Positions 54,012 through 64,000 are shown, counted from the first letter of the stretch. The stretch is DNA of 64,000 bases from Lumbricus rubellus (GCA_945859605.1 OX243817.1:30409289-30473288); one strand, 5' to 3'. Made by a program: numbers and translations. Notes: generated by a model not told the origin, from the letters alone.

Positions 54012-54969
54012 TCAAACTTCTGTTATGAATGCTGGCGATATTTTCATGGTCAAACTGTGTATCACATATGCTGCCTCACAATAGTTTTGCTGCAGCGTCG
54101 ATCTGCTTACCCGGTACTCTCCTTTCATTTCAATGTCTGCATCCATGTCATTGTTCCATTTGTCACTGATTATAATACGTGAGGCCATACTTTTGAAGCA
54201 TATTACATCCCTGACACCACTAACACCAGCAAACCATATATCATCACCATAATGCACCTTTAACAATTCCTTCAAATGCTTCACAGAAAAGATATTGCAT
54301 GGTTCATCAGCTAACTTTCTCATCTCTTCCTGAACATCAATGATTGTGCACAATTCACCGAAGTTTGCCTTCATTGACTGACATGTCTGAAATACTTGCA
54401 GCACATCATCTCTATCTCTGACCCCTACTGCTGCTGCCACTGATGTCCATGCCTTTGCGGTCTCTCGTCTTGACTATTGAAGTTCCCTTCTTTGGGGTTC
54501 TCGGTGATCCAGATCGGGTGTCTTGAGCGCGTTCTGCCTTCTGCACACAGCAGCACGTCTTATAGGTCGTATTATTTGACCAAGCTACGTGGTACATGCG
54601 TAATGTACTCCACTGGCTTTCTATTACACATAGGATAACCTATAGGGTTTCTGCATTAGTCTGTCGCTGCATGGAGGGTCTGTCTCTCATGTACCTGCAG
54701 GAGCTCTGCTGTCCCACCTCTGGTGTCTGGCGGTGATCTGACCTCCAATCAGCTGATCAAGCGGAGCCTGGATGTCTAGCCATGTATTGGTATATAGCGT
54801 TTTCATCACACCGAGTACTAGCTTTCTCAGCCTTTCTAAGATGGGATTTATTCCTCTTGATTGCGCAAATGCAGTCTCGTTAGAATCGCTAGTCGAAGAA
54901 CTAGTAACAAAACGGCAAATTATGCATTTTATCCTCGCATAGCTCAGCCGTATCTGCCCGATACGCCAT
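54012..54969 (-). pseudogene. Decayed transposon ORF of unknown family
   Basis: An ATG at 54969, exactly at the inner edge of the right arm, opens MAYRADTAELCEDKMHNLPF and soon stops. Another frame gives RNKSHLRKAEKASTRCDENA and stops. The best preserved part is 54440-54012, a 142-residue frame with ADEPCNIFSVKHLKELLKVH, YGDDIWFAGVSGVRDVICF and KSMASRIIISDKWNNDMDAD. At least two frameshifts and several stops break the gene. The YGDDI.F.....R..ICF..MA..II...W pattern resembles hypothetical proteins I associate with cnidarian and other invertebrate repeats, but I cannot name a transposase family. The catalytic part is not visible. Confidence 0.65.
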
Positions 54970-55158
54970 TATCGCTCAACTCAATTACAAATTGCTACAA
55001 AAATGCTACACAACGTTAACAGGTTAAACTACCCGATAAAATCGAAGCAATCCCTAACAATTTTTCGTAATCTAACACCGAACTAACTTTAAACGCGAAT
55101 TAAACAACAAATTTCGCAAAATTATACTATTAAATTGTACGTTGCCGACATAAACATG
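54968..55158. repeat. Internal inverted-repeat arm, right
   Basis: Reverse partner of 53755-53947; the start codon of the decayed ORF lies at its inner edge. Confidence 0.85.
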
Positions 55159-55404
55159 AAACGAAAGACTGTAACTGCCTTCTTACGCCATGGTAACTCC
55201 TACTCAAAAAAGACTACGCAGGGTCTAAATGCGCCAAACAAGTAGTCCCAGGTTTAAGTTCAAACTTCACATTTTCCTAATTGTAGGTTCTCTGTAGGTT
55301 TTTATGGGAATGAAACTAGACTATACTAAACCCATTGCAAATATAATTGGCTTGTCACAAATTTCTTCTAGCTTTTGAAATTTTTGGTTTAATTCTGGCC
55401 TACT

Positions 55405-56450
55405 ATTTATCGTAATTGTGAAATTCATATTTCAAAGCGCTACTTAGCATCTAGACCAGGGGTTCTCAAACTTTATATTTATTGTACCCCCAAGTAAAAA
55501 AAAATCGATTGGTGGCGTACCCCCAGCAAAGTCAGATCAGAAGCAAAATGCCATTGCATAGTCACCATATACCATTGCAGTGACAACTAAAAAGTCCTTT
55601 TAATCATTGTATGGTGGGGCCTATTAGAGTCGTATAGCCTACATACAGGACCTTACAGGGAGCAACATTGAAAATATACAAAGTTTTAGCCATGCAAATG
55701 ATGCAATCATATCAACAGAAAGGGAAAATTGGTCTATAATCCCTGTAAGAAAGAGCTAACCTATAGCCTATCGTTATATTGCTGCGTGCTTGTTTTGACT
55801 AGCACAGATTAAAAAATACCTGGTTTAATATTTGTCAATTTCAGACTCAAAATTAGCCCATATTTATTTTTTTATAGCAAGAATAATTATAGGCCTACAG
55901 TTCAAAAACTAGTTTCAAGCAGAATAATAATAATAATAGGACGTGTTGAAAGGAATCACAAATTTTAAAGCTCGACCAGAAATAATTCCTTAGAGCAATT
56001 CAGCTATCCTTATTGAGCTCTATAACAGCCTGCGCTCATTGCATGCTCTGAGAATTTCTGGCTTTGGTTCTTTCAACCAATTATAGGCTACATTATTTTG
56101 TTTCAAATTTATAGCAACAGGTCTAAACATAAACATGTTGCATGCACTATATTATAAGCTTAAGCTTAGTATGTGAGTTTAATCACATGTTTTGAAAGAA
56201 AGAAATGACTATGGAGTCTATGGTGTTATATAAAGCAACGTTAAAAATCAGTGCTAATCAAGGAAAAATAGACACAAAGTCCGTAAACTCAAAGAAAAAT
56301 TTATATTTCTGGAAATTTTCGCGCACCCCTTACCGGCGCCTGGCGTACCCCTTGGGGTACGCGTACCACAGTTTGAGCACCCGGCCCTGATCTAGACGGT
56401 CTAGATTCTAAGTAGCGCTTTGAAATATGAATTTCACAATTACGATAAAT
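55405..56450. mobile_element. Palindromic MITE split by a hAT insertion
   Basis: 55405-55456 and 56397-56450 are inverted copies (ATTTATCGTAATTGTGAAAT ... CGCTACTTAGCATCTAGAC). Without the intervening hAT they would form an almost loop-less ~106-bp palindrome. At the matching place in the left arm (about 52216-52222) this palindrome is absent, so it is an insertion into the right arm of the larger element. Confidence 0.85.
55457..56389. mobile_element. Non-autonomous hAT transposon (933 bp) with perfect target duplication
   Basis: Begins CAGGGGTTCTCAAACTTT and ends AGTTTGAGCACCCGGCCCTG. GGCGTACCCC phrases lie inside both ends. Flanked by identical 8-mers ATCTAGAC (55449-55456 and 56390-56397). 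No ORF of note; the interior is AT-rich. It is inserted at the centre of the palindromic MITE. Confidence 0.95.
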
Positions 56451-56807
56451 GGTCAATCTCGCTTTCTCCAAGAACACGGCTTATTTCGTAAACAACTCTA
56501 TTTTCACTGGACTCGATTAAGTTGCGCCCACCCTGAATACGGAAACCTCTGGATAAAATCATGCATGGGTCGATATAGGGGCTCGTAGGTTAAACTGGCT
56601 GAATCTAGCGCTGGACTGTTTCTAGATTATGTGAGTTTTATTAGTTTTGGAGTATAAATTGAGCCTGCGGCCGGGGTGATAGGCCTACATAGGGGAGTGT
56701 ACACTGTATAGGCCTAATAACGTGTAGAAGGCAGCTATAGGCTTAGACCTTGGCTTAGGCCTATGGCCTAGCTATTAAGCTGGCTGCGGGGTAGCCTGGT
56801 AGGCATT

Positions 56808-57020
56808 CAGCAGCGACGCCAGAGGGGGTTGGGGTCCTAAGCCCCCCCCCCCAAATAAGATCATCCGGGTTTTTTACATGTAAAAATTAAATATTTTCAT
56901 GTTTATCCCCACCTAAAACACTTGACATATGAGATTTCGACCAAACGACTAAAGAAGTCGTCAAAAATTTGGGCGGATGTAAAGCCCCCCCCCAGAACTG
57001 AAATCCTGGCGCCGCCACTG
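56808..57020. mobile_element. hAT-type MITE (213 bp)
   Basis: Starts CAGCAGCGACGCCAG and ends CTGGCGCCGCCACTG, matching as inverted repeats at 12 of 15 positions. Long C-runs lie just inside each end. The flanks taggcatt and taggcaaa agree at 6 of 8 positions. CAGTGGCGGCGCCAG is a common hAT terminus. Confidence 0.8.
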
Positions 57021-57170
57021 TAGGCAAAACATTATTATTGACAGAGATTTTGCATGGGAATTTTCGTTAATTATTATTCAGAAGGCAGATTTTTCCAGCT
57101 AGTCAAAGTGCAACTATAGGGCCTAATTATGTTATTGGCAATTATATAGACTAGGCTATAGGCCAGTGGT

Positions 57171-57200
57171 TTTCAACCTTTTTTATAGCTATAATATAGG
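57171..57200. mobile_element. Single hAT terminus
   Basis: CCAGTGGTTTTCAACCTTTT is a typical hAT end like that at 34074. No matching opposite end was found, so it is a fragment. Confidence 0.45.
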
Positions 57201-58806
57201 CTATCGCGCGGTGAGATGCGCTTCTGCAGTCGATAAGTGATCTAATGGGTAGAAAAACTTGAGACGAGAATGAAGATATCCTATTGACCAAAGCCCATAG
57301 GCCTATAGGCTAGGCCTAGCCTAATTTCTATAGGCCTAGACGAGATTCTAAATTATTAACATACTAATAAAAAAGAAGCTTGCACATGCTTATGCTATAA
57401 CCTTTTTAATGGAGTTCGACTGACCGAGTTTCTCTCAAGTGGCGCAAATCGACCGACCGTCTGTGCATATTAAATTTAAAAAGTTGTTATGATGGGGTTC
57501 CAGTTAAAACCACATGCATGCATGCAAATACTCGAATGAATCTCGACTCATTAATATAATAGGCCTAATATTATGGCTATATATTAAAAATATGGTTTCC
57601 TCAACTAGGCTATAGGCCTATATATATTGGGGGGGGGGACATGTGCATGGGCCGTCCCCTCCAATACGTTCATTGGGGGACCTTCCCCTCTGTCTCCCCT
57701 AAGTCTCCGCCCATGACTCCTATAGTCACCGATGCACAAACAGCATTAATTAAGCTTGATTTAAAATATTCACTTTATTTTTGCTAATAGGCCTACATGA
57801 ATTCGTAGGCCCATTTATAAGCCTACAAGCCTACGTACGCTTCCTTGAATAATTCTTAGAGCCTATAGGCCCTATAGATGATTTTCTCGCTGAGAATTAG
57901 GCCTAGCAATGGGTCAACTTCGTAACCGTAATCTCAAAATTTCTAACGCGTCTCTTGACATTCAGACACAGAGCACCATCTTATTCACGAGCGCTGTAGC
58001 CTACGTTTCAGTGGTGGCTTATAATAAGGCCTATAATTATTATAGACTAGGCCCAAATTTGAATTCACCTAACCTACGTGAACTCGGGTTAATATAATGC
58101 AATACACGGCAATGGCCGGCATCGTCTATTGCGAACTGTAAACAATACTTAAAATTCTGATCGTGATCGTCAATAACGTAAGTCGGTCATGTTTAGCCGT
58201 TTCATATAGGCCATGCGACGTTGTAGGCCTTGTAGTGTCTGAGTGACCAGCGCAATGCGGTACAATTGGGCGCTTTTTGGACCGGTTTAGACAAGATTAG
58301 GCTACGCGTGCGTTAGGCGACCTGAGGCAAGTGCGTCGGGGATGCCACTCTGATTTTTAAAAATGTAGCAGATCTGAGCAGAAAAAAGGCAAGATTGCGA
58401 AATTTTTGAAAATACATTGAATTCTAGGGCTTGAAATTTCTGACGAACCTTTTTACTTTCCTGTTTTCAGGTCGGAAAATTCAAGTTTTTCATATTTTCT
58501 CCTTTCAAATCTTTTTAGGACCTTTTACTCATTTTTAGTCATACCTCCAAAATCAGAAATCTTCCTCCTTTTTACTAGTTTTGTGCATTTCCCCTAATAA
58601 TGTCTGTTTTTCCAGAAAAATTTAGACAAATCCGCCGTCATAAGAAACCGTCATTACGAGGTCGTTGGAGAAACCTATATCTCGACAGAAAAACCTTGAA
58701 ACTAGTCAAGGTCGAAAATACCTAGATCTGGGTTGGAAAAAGCTACATGAGTGGCATCCCTGAACTGCGTAGTTTCCGCTAACAGCCTAATAAAGGCCGC
58801 GGTGCG

Positions 58807-58811
58807 ATTGG
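58807..58811 (-). promoter_or_regulatory. Inverted CCAAT box upstream of the carrier gene
   Basis: ATTGG in a GCGATTGGTTCTG context, about 120 bp upstream of the ATG at 58930, within a locally GC-richer stretch (GGCCGCGGTGCG). A plausible NF-Y-type promoter element for the carrier gene; inference only. Confidence 0.4.
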
Positions 58812-58929
58812 TTCTGCGAATCAGTTCAGACTTGTGCTTCTGTAGTGATGACTGTAGTAGTTGGTGTTATATATTAGGAAATTTTTGTCAACCTTCTGTT
58901 AAAGTTCTCAAACAAACGAACAAACGAGA

Positions 58930-59277
58930 ATGAATTTTTCGCTCAAACAGCACATTCAATCGTTAGGAAACGTGTTTTCGGAGGGAGCTGCCTTCGACGA
59001 AGAGTTAGTCACGCCGCTACCGGCATCGAGCCGTAGCCTAATGGCGGGTGTCGACAATTCAACCGCATGGTCGGTCAGACCTCATGTGCGGCCGACGGAC
59101 GTAAGAAAGGTTCCTTTAGAGATGGACACTTTGTCGAATAGTCGGACTATCAATTCGGACGCGAAGGCCGTGTTTTCTAGCGCAATTAAACAGAGCATTT
59201 GTAGCCGTGTCGACCTCTTCTACTACAGTGATTTCTACATGTCTCGCTGTGTCAAAGAACTTCAGGACTTATATCAG
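58930..59277 (+). CDS. Carrier gene exon 1 (N-terminal region, no EF-hand)
   Basis: ATG preceded by AACAAACGAGA and followed by 116 codons to a phase-0 donor [47 protein letters not shown], and near the end [16 protein letters not shown]. No DxDxDG-type calcium loop present. Confidence 0.75.
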
Positions 59278-62200
59278 GTATTTCCGCTAATACTCGGTTT
59301 TTAAAAATAGAAGGCGTAGACTTTTTAAAGACACGAAATACGGTGAATTGGAATGACATTAATCAAGGGACTAGGCATCAAATGAAAAGTTTTACCCAGA
59401 AACCCGATTCTCTTAAAGTGGTGAAGTGCAAAATTGACCAAATTCCTGAAAACATATGCTACTAAGTATTTTAATCCTGTAAATTTTGTTTTTGGGATTG
59501 GCTACACACCCTTCATATCGATTGAGATTATATTGCCCGTTTCGGTGAATTTCAGCGAAATTGGAGCTTTTGTGATTTAAGTTTGTGTGTTTGATGCGCA
59601 ATTGAAGCAGCAAACACTGCACTTGATGAACGCATAAGATTTGATGAAAGTTTTAAAATTAATTTTGGTACTGAATTTGTTGTCAACATCTAGTTCAGTA
59701 TGTTCAGTTAAGGTGTATTAAATTTTACAACAATTCATAAACTTGAATTTTCTAATGTTTCTTAATTTATTTCAAAATACCGGATGTACAATGTAAGTGT
59801 TGCAAATGGGATTTCATGTAAACATGTTCTAACGTCTTGTGTTTTATGATATAGATTCTTGATGTGCCAACCGTAAACGAAAACATCGTTATTCAGCCGC
59901 ATCAGTCAAGCACATGGTGGCGTCATCTTGTGGCCGGAGGGCTGGCTGGAGCTGTTTCCAGAACATCCACGGCTCCCCTCGATAGATTGAAAGTGTTTCT
60001 AATGGTAAGTTCACAAATACTTTTCACCATAAATTTCCTGTTGAATATTCATTTCCTTTGTTTAAAAGACAGATCTTTGTGTTTTGTTTTCATGTTATTT
60101 TAGGGTTGTGTTTGAGTTTTAATCATTTTTAAGCATTAATTAAGAAATCGTTTTGTACTTTATTTTGGTGTTATTAAAAGACATTAAAAATGATTAAAAC
60201 TCAAGCAGAACCCTAAAATAACATTAAAACAAAACATAAAGATCTCTGTCTTTTAATTCAATAGTAGTTTTGAAGTTATCCGGGAATTGTAGAAAGTTGT
60301 TATTTAATATTTCTATAGTTCGATTGAGCTGTGTGCATTTGTTGGTGAACAGTTCTAACATAAATATTAAATAAATGACAAATTATGTAATTCCTGGATA
60401 AGTTCAAAACTGATCTTTGAAAATATATTTTAATTGCACAAAAATTAAGTTCAAAACTGCAGCCTGAGCTCGTCGATCTTCCTCTGTTTCAGAAATACCT
60501 ATAAACTATTTGATTTGTACAACTTGTGACGGCATTCACTTTAAATGGTGTAGAGCACCTCTGATTATCTGTTGCTTTAAACATGTTCAATTACAATTAC
60601 TGTAACATATATCTGTGAAATTGTAATTTGAATGAATAATCTGTGTGTCTTTGAGTTGTTTTGGTTGTTTGGAACATTCAAAATTTTATTTTTGTATGTT
60701 TCTTTCAAGTAATTTGAATAATATTTGTAAAGATTAGTGTATAAATTTTCCAGAAACTACAAGGATGTATAGTATGCAATTTCTGTGAACAATTATCTAT
60801 GAGTAATATATTTTTTGGCATATACAAATCGTCATTTGCTTCACTAATTTGTGTGTGTGGGTAATTCCGTTAACATTGAAGCGTGTGTGACACATCCTGC
60901 TTCCCAGTTGATGACTGGTGTGATTATTTTTGGGCCTTTGTGTGAAATTTGGGCTTCTGAGTACATGAACACGAGCATTGTATGTCACGAGCACTGCCTG
61001 TGAATGGTTGTGTCCTGTAGGTGTGTTTTGTGTTTTGGCTGTTGAGTGGGTGTGTGTTTGGGCGTTGCTGCTCAGTCTAATGCTTTGTAAATATTGTTTA
61101 ATCAGAGCTTCAAATGGCCATTTGCATTTTATTACATTTGCCAGCCGCTGTTAATGTGTCTGTACCCAGAATGTTAGACTGGTTTTATTGTAATGAACTG
61201 TGGGTAGTTTCCAATTGTTTTATGGTATTTGTTTTGCGGTTTTATTATCCTCGTGTAAATTGTCTGGATTGTATTTCAAGTCCGTGTAGGTTAGCAACTT
61301 CAGTTTGTATGTATGTTGTTGATGAGCTTTGTTCTTCTATCTGTTCTTCTTCTGTTGAACTCTGAATCCAATTGACCTATTGAAATTTAGCGTATTGATT
61401 GTACTAAGGTTTGCATCCTGTCAGGCAGCAGGATTTGACAGTAGTATTGGTGCATTTAGAGCTAAACTGAGTTATTTTCCAGTTGCTTATATAGAACACT
61501 TGTTTATGAGTTCATTTGAGAGGCAAGTGCCTTTGTTTATGTACATCCTTAAATGGGGCATAGGAAATCCTTATGGTCACAATATTTGCTGTACTCAATT
61601 TATTTGACTCAATCGGTTGTTGTGAAAGGCCTTAAGGTGGCCAGCCTGTGGTACTTGATCTGTGTGTGTGTGTGTGTGTGCGTACACATGTAAGTGGGTG
61701 TGGGTGATCTTTTTATTAGTTTATTTGGCAAACCTATGAAGGGATGTGTTTCATGATTTAGTTCCTTTGGTACATAGCTATCTAGAATCTTCTATGTCCT
61801 GGTGTGCTTCTTGGCCTGCTGATGAAATTCTTCATGTGACTATTTTGTTTAATAGTTACGTGCATTGTTAACTGGGCATTGTTAATGTTGATCATAAAGC
61901 GCATTGTTTTGACTTGTCAGAGTTCATCTAATAGTCATTACGCATGTGATAGACCTTTTACTTTCTTCCCCGATAAGTTGCATTCTTTCTTTGTCGTCTC
62001 TCTTTCTGTATTTTTGCCTCTCTGTCTCTGCCTCTCGCATATGCTTGTTTATGACTTGGATCAAACATGCATTTGTTTCGAATATCTTAGCTCACTTGGG
62101 TTTGCAGTGGTCATTGTTTTCCTATCCACACTCACACTGCGTGCACGCATCACCAATAAGGTTACCTTACCACTAAGGACCAATTTAGAGTCGTCTAGTT

Positions 62201-63621
62201 TCACTTTTTTTATTTCAAATGTTGTCGCGTCTAATAGTTTTAACGTCTAGTCGGACTTCTATGCTCCTACAGACACGTGTGCATTGTTTTCAAATGAAGC
62301 TTTGATAATCTCTAAGGCCACACACTTCAGAAGCTTCTATTAATTGTTAGTCAAGATGATAAGACGTTAACTTCTAAGAACACACAGGAGTCCAAATTAT
62401 ACGCAATAGTTAATCAAGTGCATTCCTACTATTTGACGAACAGTGAGCTAGTACGTTGATGATTATCTTCCTTTGAAAGTATTATCAGTAAGTTAGTATT
62501 CAAGCTGTAAAAGAGGGGGACATTTCACAATCAAGTAGTGTTATCAGTAGTCCTACTTTTCGCATTCTGTGAACACTCATTACTTATGGCGAAAACTGCG
62601 TGTGTTGCGACAATCTTGTAAAAATAGATTATACAATGCCCTTGACATGACAGCCAAGAACGAATTCCTTTATCACACCAACCAATGATGTAGCTCTAAG
62701 TATACTTAGCTGTATTCTCTACAGTCTGGCAATCCTGATTTAATGAATAATTTCTCAGTCGCTTGTATTGACTCCAAAGCTGCAGAATATAAATTATTAC
62801 GAAAACTATTTATTGTCTGTATGTTTATGTGAGCGCCTATTGTGTAGTAAATGTCACGGTACATGCAGGTGAATTATTTTTGGAGCTAGTGCTCTAGGAG
62901 TAAGAAAACTTAGACCTGTTTTGTTGTGAATTGGACTTTTGACTGTGTCTGCACTCTAGCCTTATTTTGAGACTTGTTCTCAGAAGCCATATTTGTCCAA
63001 ATGACATTCACAGTGTGTGGGGATAAAATATTCATTTGTAGGTGATGGTTTAAGACTTTAATCCTATAAGGAAAGTTCGGGACATGTGCCCCGCTTGTGG
63101 TGGCTGATTCTGTTGAACATGTTTTCTCTTTGCCCTTCTTAAACAAGGTCAAACTTCTCATATGTCTTTTTGCTCCAATTTAAAGGCAAATAGGCATGCA
63201 AGAAATTTTATACTGTTGGCATTTGTATGTGGGTATAGAAATTCTGTCTTAGAGAAATTTGCTTGCTTTATTTAATTAAAAGGTTTTCTTCTATAATTTC
63301 GGTTTATTGAGTTTATAAATCTGCATTTTATTTGGATTGTCGTAATTTATTTTCTTTTTCATACATATACATTTATGCAAATAACTTTCCTGCATGTATG
63401 ACTGTGAGATCTCTTTCTATTGGACGTTTTCCACGATGCTAATAGGTTCAATGTCATTGTATTCATAGGTTTACAGTTCAAGGTCAAATAACATGAGGAT
63501 GTCGTGTGCATGGCGAAAGATGCTGAAAGAAGGCGGAGTTCCGTCGCTGTGGAGAGGAAACGGAATGAACGTAACGAAAGTCATGCCTGAAATGGCGCTC
63601 AAGTTCATGGCCTACGAACAG
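58930..63621 (+). CDS. SCaMC-type mitochondrial carrier (SLC25A24/23/25/41-like), 5' part, three exons
   Basis: Exons 58930-59277, 59855-60004 and 63469-63621, all phase 0, continuing past the window. The family moves ATP-Mg/ADP for phosphate across the inner mitochondrial membrane. First transmembrane repeat: [30 protein letters not shown], then [31 protein letters not shown] and [12 protein letters not shown], with the carrier signature PLDRLK and matrix motif EGG..SLWRGNG. The N-terminus (116 residues in exon 1, Ser/Thr-rich, then [20 protein letters not shown]) has no EF-hand, as in human SLC25A41 and unlike SLC25A24. The glutamine normally nine residues after the signature proline (PLDRLKVLMQ) is methionine here. 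The carrier call is very sure; exon 1 membership is inferred from phase and position. Confidence 0.9.
59278..59854 (+). other. Carrier gene intron 1
   Basis: Nothing recognisable; AT-rich. Ends TTTTATGATATAG, a short but usable acceptor. Confidence 0.7.
59855..60004 (+). CDS. Carrier gene exon 2 (TM helix 1 and PxDxxK signature)
   Basis: 50 codons, phase 0 to 0, acceptor GATATAG|ATTCTT, donor [32 protein letters not shown] and [12 protein letters not shown] are unmistakable SCaMC residues. Confidence 0.96.
60062..60255. repeat. Long hairpin / MITE, 70-bp arms
   Basis: TTAAAAGACAGATCTTTGTG at the left is inverted at the right (AAAGATCTCTGTCTTTTAA). The arms extend through AATAACA...CCCTAAAAT and ACTCAA...CATTTTTAA at roughly 90 percent pairing around a ~50-bp loop. 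Confidence 0.85.
60266..60411. repeat. Second hairpin / MITE, 47-bp arms
   Basis: AGTTTTGAAGTTATCCGGGA at the left pairs with the complement of TCCTGGATAAGTTCAAAACT at the right, about 80 percent over ~47 bp, with a ~50-bp loop. It starts about 10 bp after the first hairpin. Confidence 0.75.
61658..61683. repeat. GT microsatellite
   Basis: TGTGTG run ending in CGTACACATG. Simple repeat. Confidence 0.85.
63469..63621 (+). CDS. Carrier gene exon 3 (matrix helix and TM2)
   Basis: 51 codons, phase 0 to 0, acceptor ATTCATAG|GTTTAC, donor [52 protein letters not shown] and [11 protein letters not shown] correspond to the SCaMC matrix loop and the start of TM helix 2. Confidence 0.97.
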
Positions 63622-64000
63622 GTACGGTAGAATTTGGAAGATACAAAAAAATTATACGGTTTAAATATATTCAGGTGTTGATATATTACAGCCGTGTACA
63701 ACAGTCCTGTTTATTGCCCAATTTCCTCTGAATTGTTTAAATAATTTGTTGTGATATTCTTTTGACCTGTTTGTATTAAATGGTCCTTTAGTCATATCTG
63801 ATGCATCGTATACAAATGGTTTTGTGAATCTCCTAGGACTGATGTTGTCCTCCACTGCTCTGATGTATTGTAATATATTAAAAACCTTTGCACTTCTTTT
63901 TCCTTTCTTGTCACAGTGCGTTGATATTAAGCTGCTGGCTGCAGTAATATTTTGCCATTATGTCAGCACATTTCCTATTTATTTGACAGTAGCTTTTCAT
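63622..64000 (+). other. Carrier gene intron 3 (to window end)
   Basis: Nothing recognisable; the remaining carrier repeats lie beyond the window. Confidence 0.7.

Larger units (their letters stand above)
52170..56498. mobile_element. Composite long-inverted-repeat DNA transposon (4.3 kb)
   Basis: The left end 52170-52217 (GAGTTGTTTACGAAATAAGC...) is inverted at 56451-56498 with one mismatch in 48. More internal blocks pair too: 52243-52272 with 55345-55376, about 52320-52375 with 55230-55300 (diverged), and 53755-53947 with 54968-55158 (about 80 percent). The arms are interrupted by different insertions: about 1.35 kb in the left arm (roughly 52380-53750) and a palindrome plus hAT in the right. 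The centre carries the decayed ORF at 54012-54969. The ends show no clear target duplication and the superfamily is unknown. Confidence 0.75.
51454..58929. other. Intergenic region between divergent zinc-finger and carrier genes
   Basis: Must hold 5' UTR exons and promoters of both genes. Only an inverted CCAAT box at 58807 was noted. Most of it is transposon-derived: the complex at 52170-56498, a hAT MITE at 56808-57020 and hAT remnants near 57171 and 57600-57720. TAGGCCTA-type motifs are conspicuously frequent at 56.6-58.3 kb. Confidence 0.55.
60005..63468 (+). other. Carrier gene intron 2 (3.5 kb)
   Basis: No exon recognised. Two adjacent inverted-repeat elements at 60062-60255 and 60266-60411, a GT microsatellite at 61658-61683; otherwise AT-rich DNA with open frames that look non-coding. 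Confidence 0.6.

Noticed and set aside
54412..54597. 61-codon - strand frame as an independent small gene
   Set aside because: It is a frameshifted piece of the decayed transposon ORF.
61879..62250. 123-codon + frame in carrier intron 2
   Set aside because: Hydrophobic, AT-rich, no similarity to carrier repeats, and it does not fit the phase-0 exon chain.

Overview
The window is genomic DNA of an animal. Genes are built from many short exons with GT..AG introns of about 0.3 to 8.5 kb. Coding exons are GC-rich and sit in AT-rich introns full of microsatellites, minisatellites, tRNA-derived SINEs, LINE remnants and small inverted-repeat DNA transposons. The protein families point to a metazoan, most likely a marine invertebrate. 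The species cannot be read from the sequence.

Three protein-coding genes are supported. (1) On the + strand from about 2.0 to 38.6 kb, twenty exons join with perfectly matching phases into one frame of 1383 codons. It encodes a Ras GTPase-activating protein of the SynGAP/DAB2IP/RASAL2/RASAL3 family: basic, disordered N-terminus, PH-like segment, C2 domain, RasGAP domain with arginine finger and FLR motif, then a long disordered tail carried mostly on one 1536-base exon. (2) On the - strand, 51453 down to 50035, lies a 472-codon frame without introns encoding an unfamiliar three-finger C2H2 zinc-finger protein. It is convergent with gene 1. (3) On the + strand from 58930 past the window end come the first three recognised exons of a mitochondrial solute carrier (SCaMC/SLC25A24-25-23-41 type). 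It is head-to-head with gene 2 and its N-terminus lacks the expected EF-hands.

Layout: 1-2025, no gene. 2026-38562, RasGAP gene, with 8.5 kb and 6.7 kb introns rich in repeats. 38563-50034, gene-free apart from SINE and LINE fragments. 50035-51453, zinc-finger gene. 51454-58929, gene-free but dense in transposons, including a 4.3 kb inverted-repeat element with a decayed unknown ORF, a palindromic element inside its right arm and a 933 bp hAT element inserted in the centre of that palindrome. 58930-64000, start of the carrier gene.

The three genes have no evident joint pathway: one is a Ras-signal terminator at membranes, one a nuclear DNA-binding protein, one an inner-mitochondrial-membrane transporter. 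The most interesting material is in the repeats. It includes several SINE families whose 3' tail matches a local CR1/L2-like LINE, a SINE with a vertebrate MIR-like CORE motif, a set of TTAA-bounded 70-90 bp hairpin elements, hAT-type elements with intact 8-bp target duplications, and the nested transposon complex at 52-56.5 kb. No CRISPR array, operon or defence system was seen.
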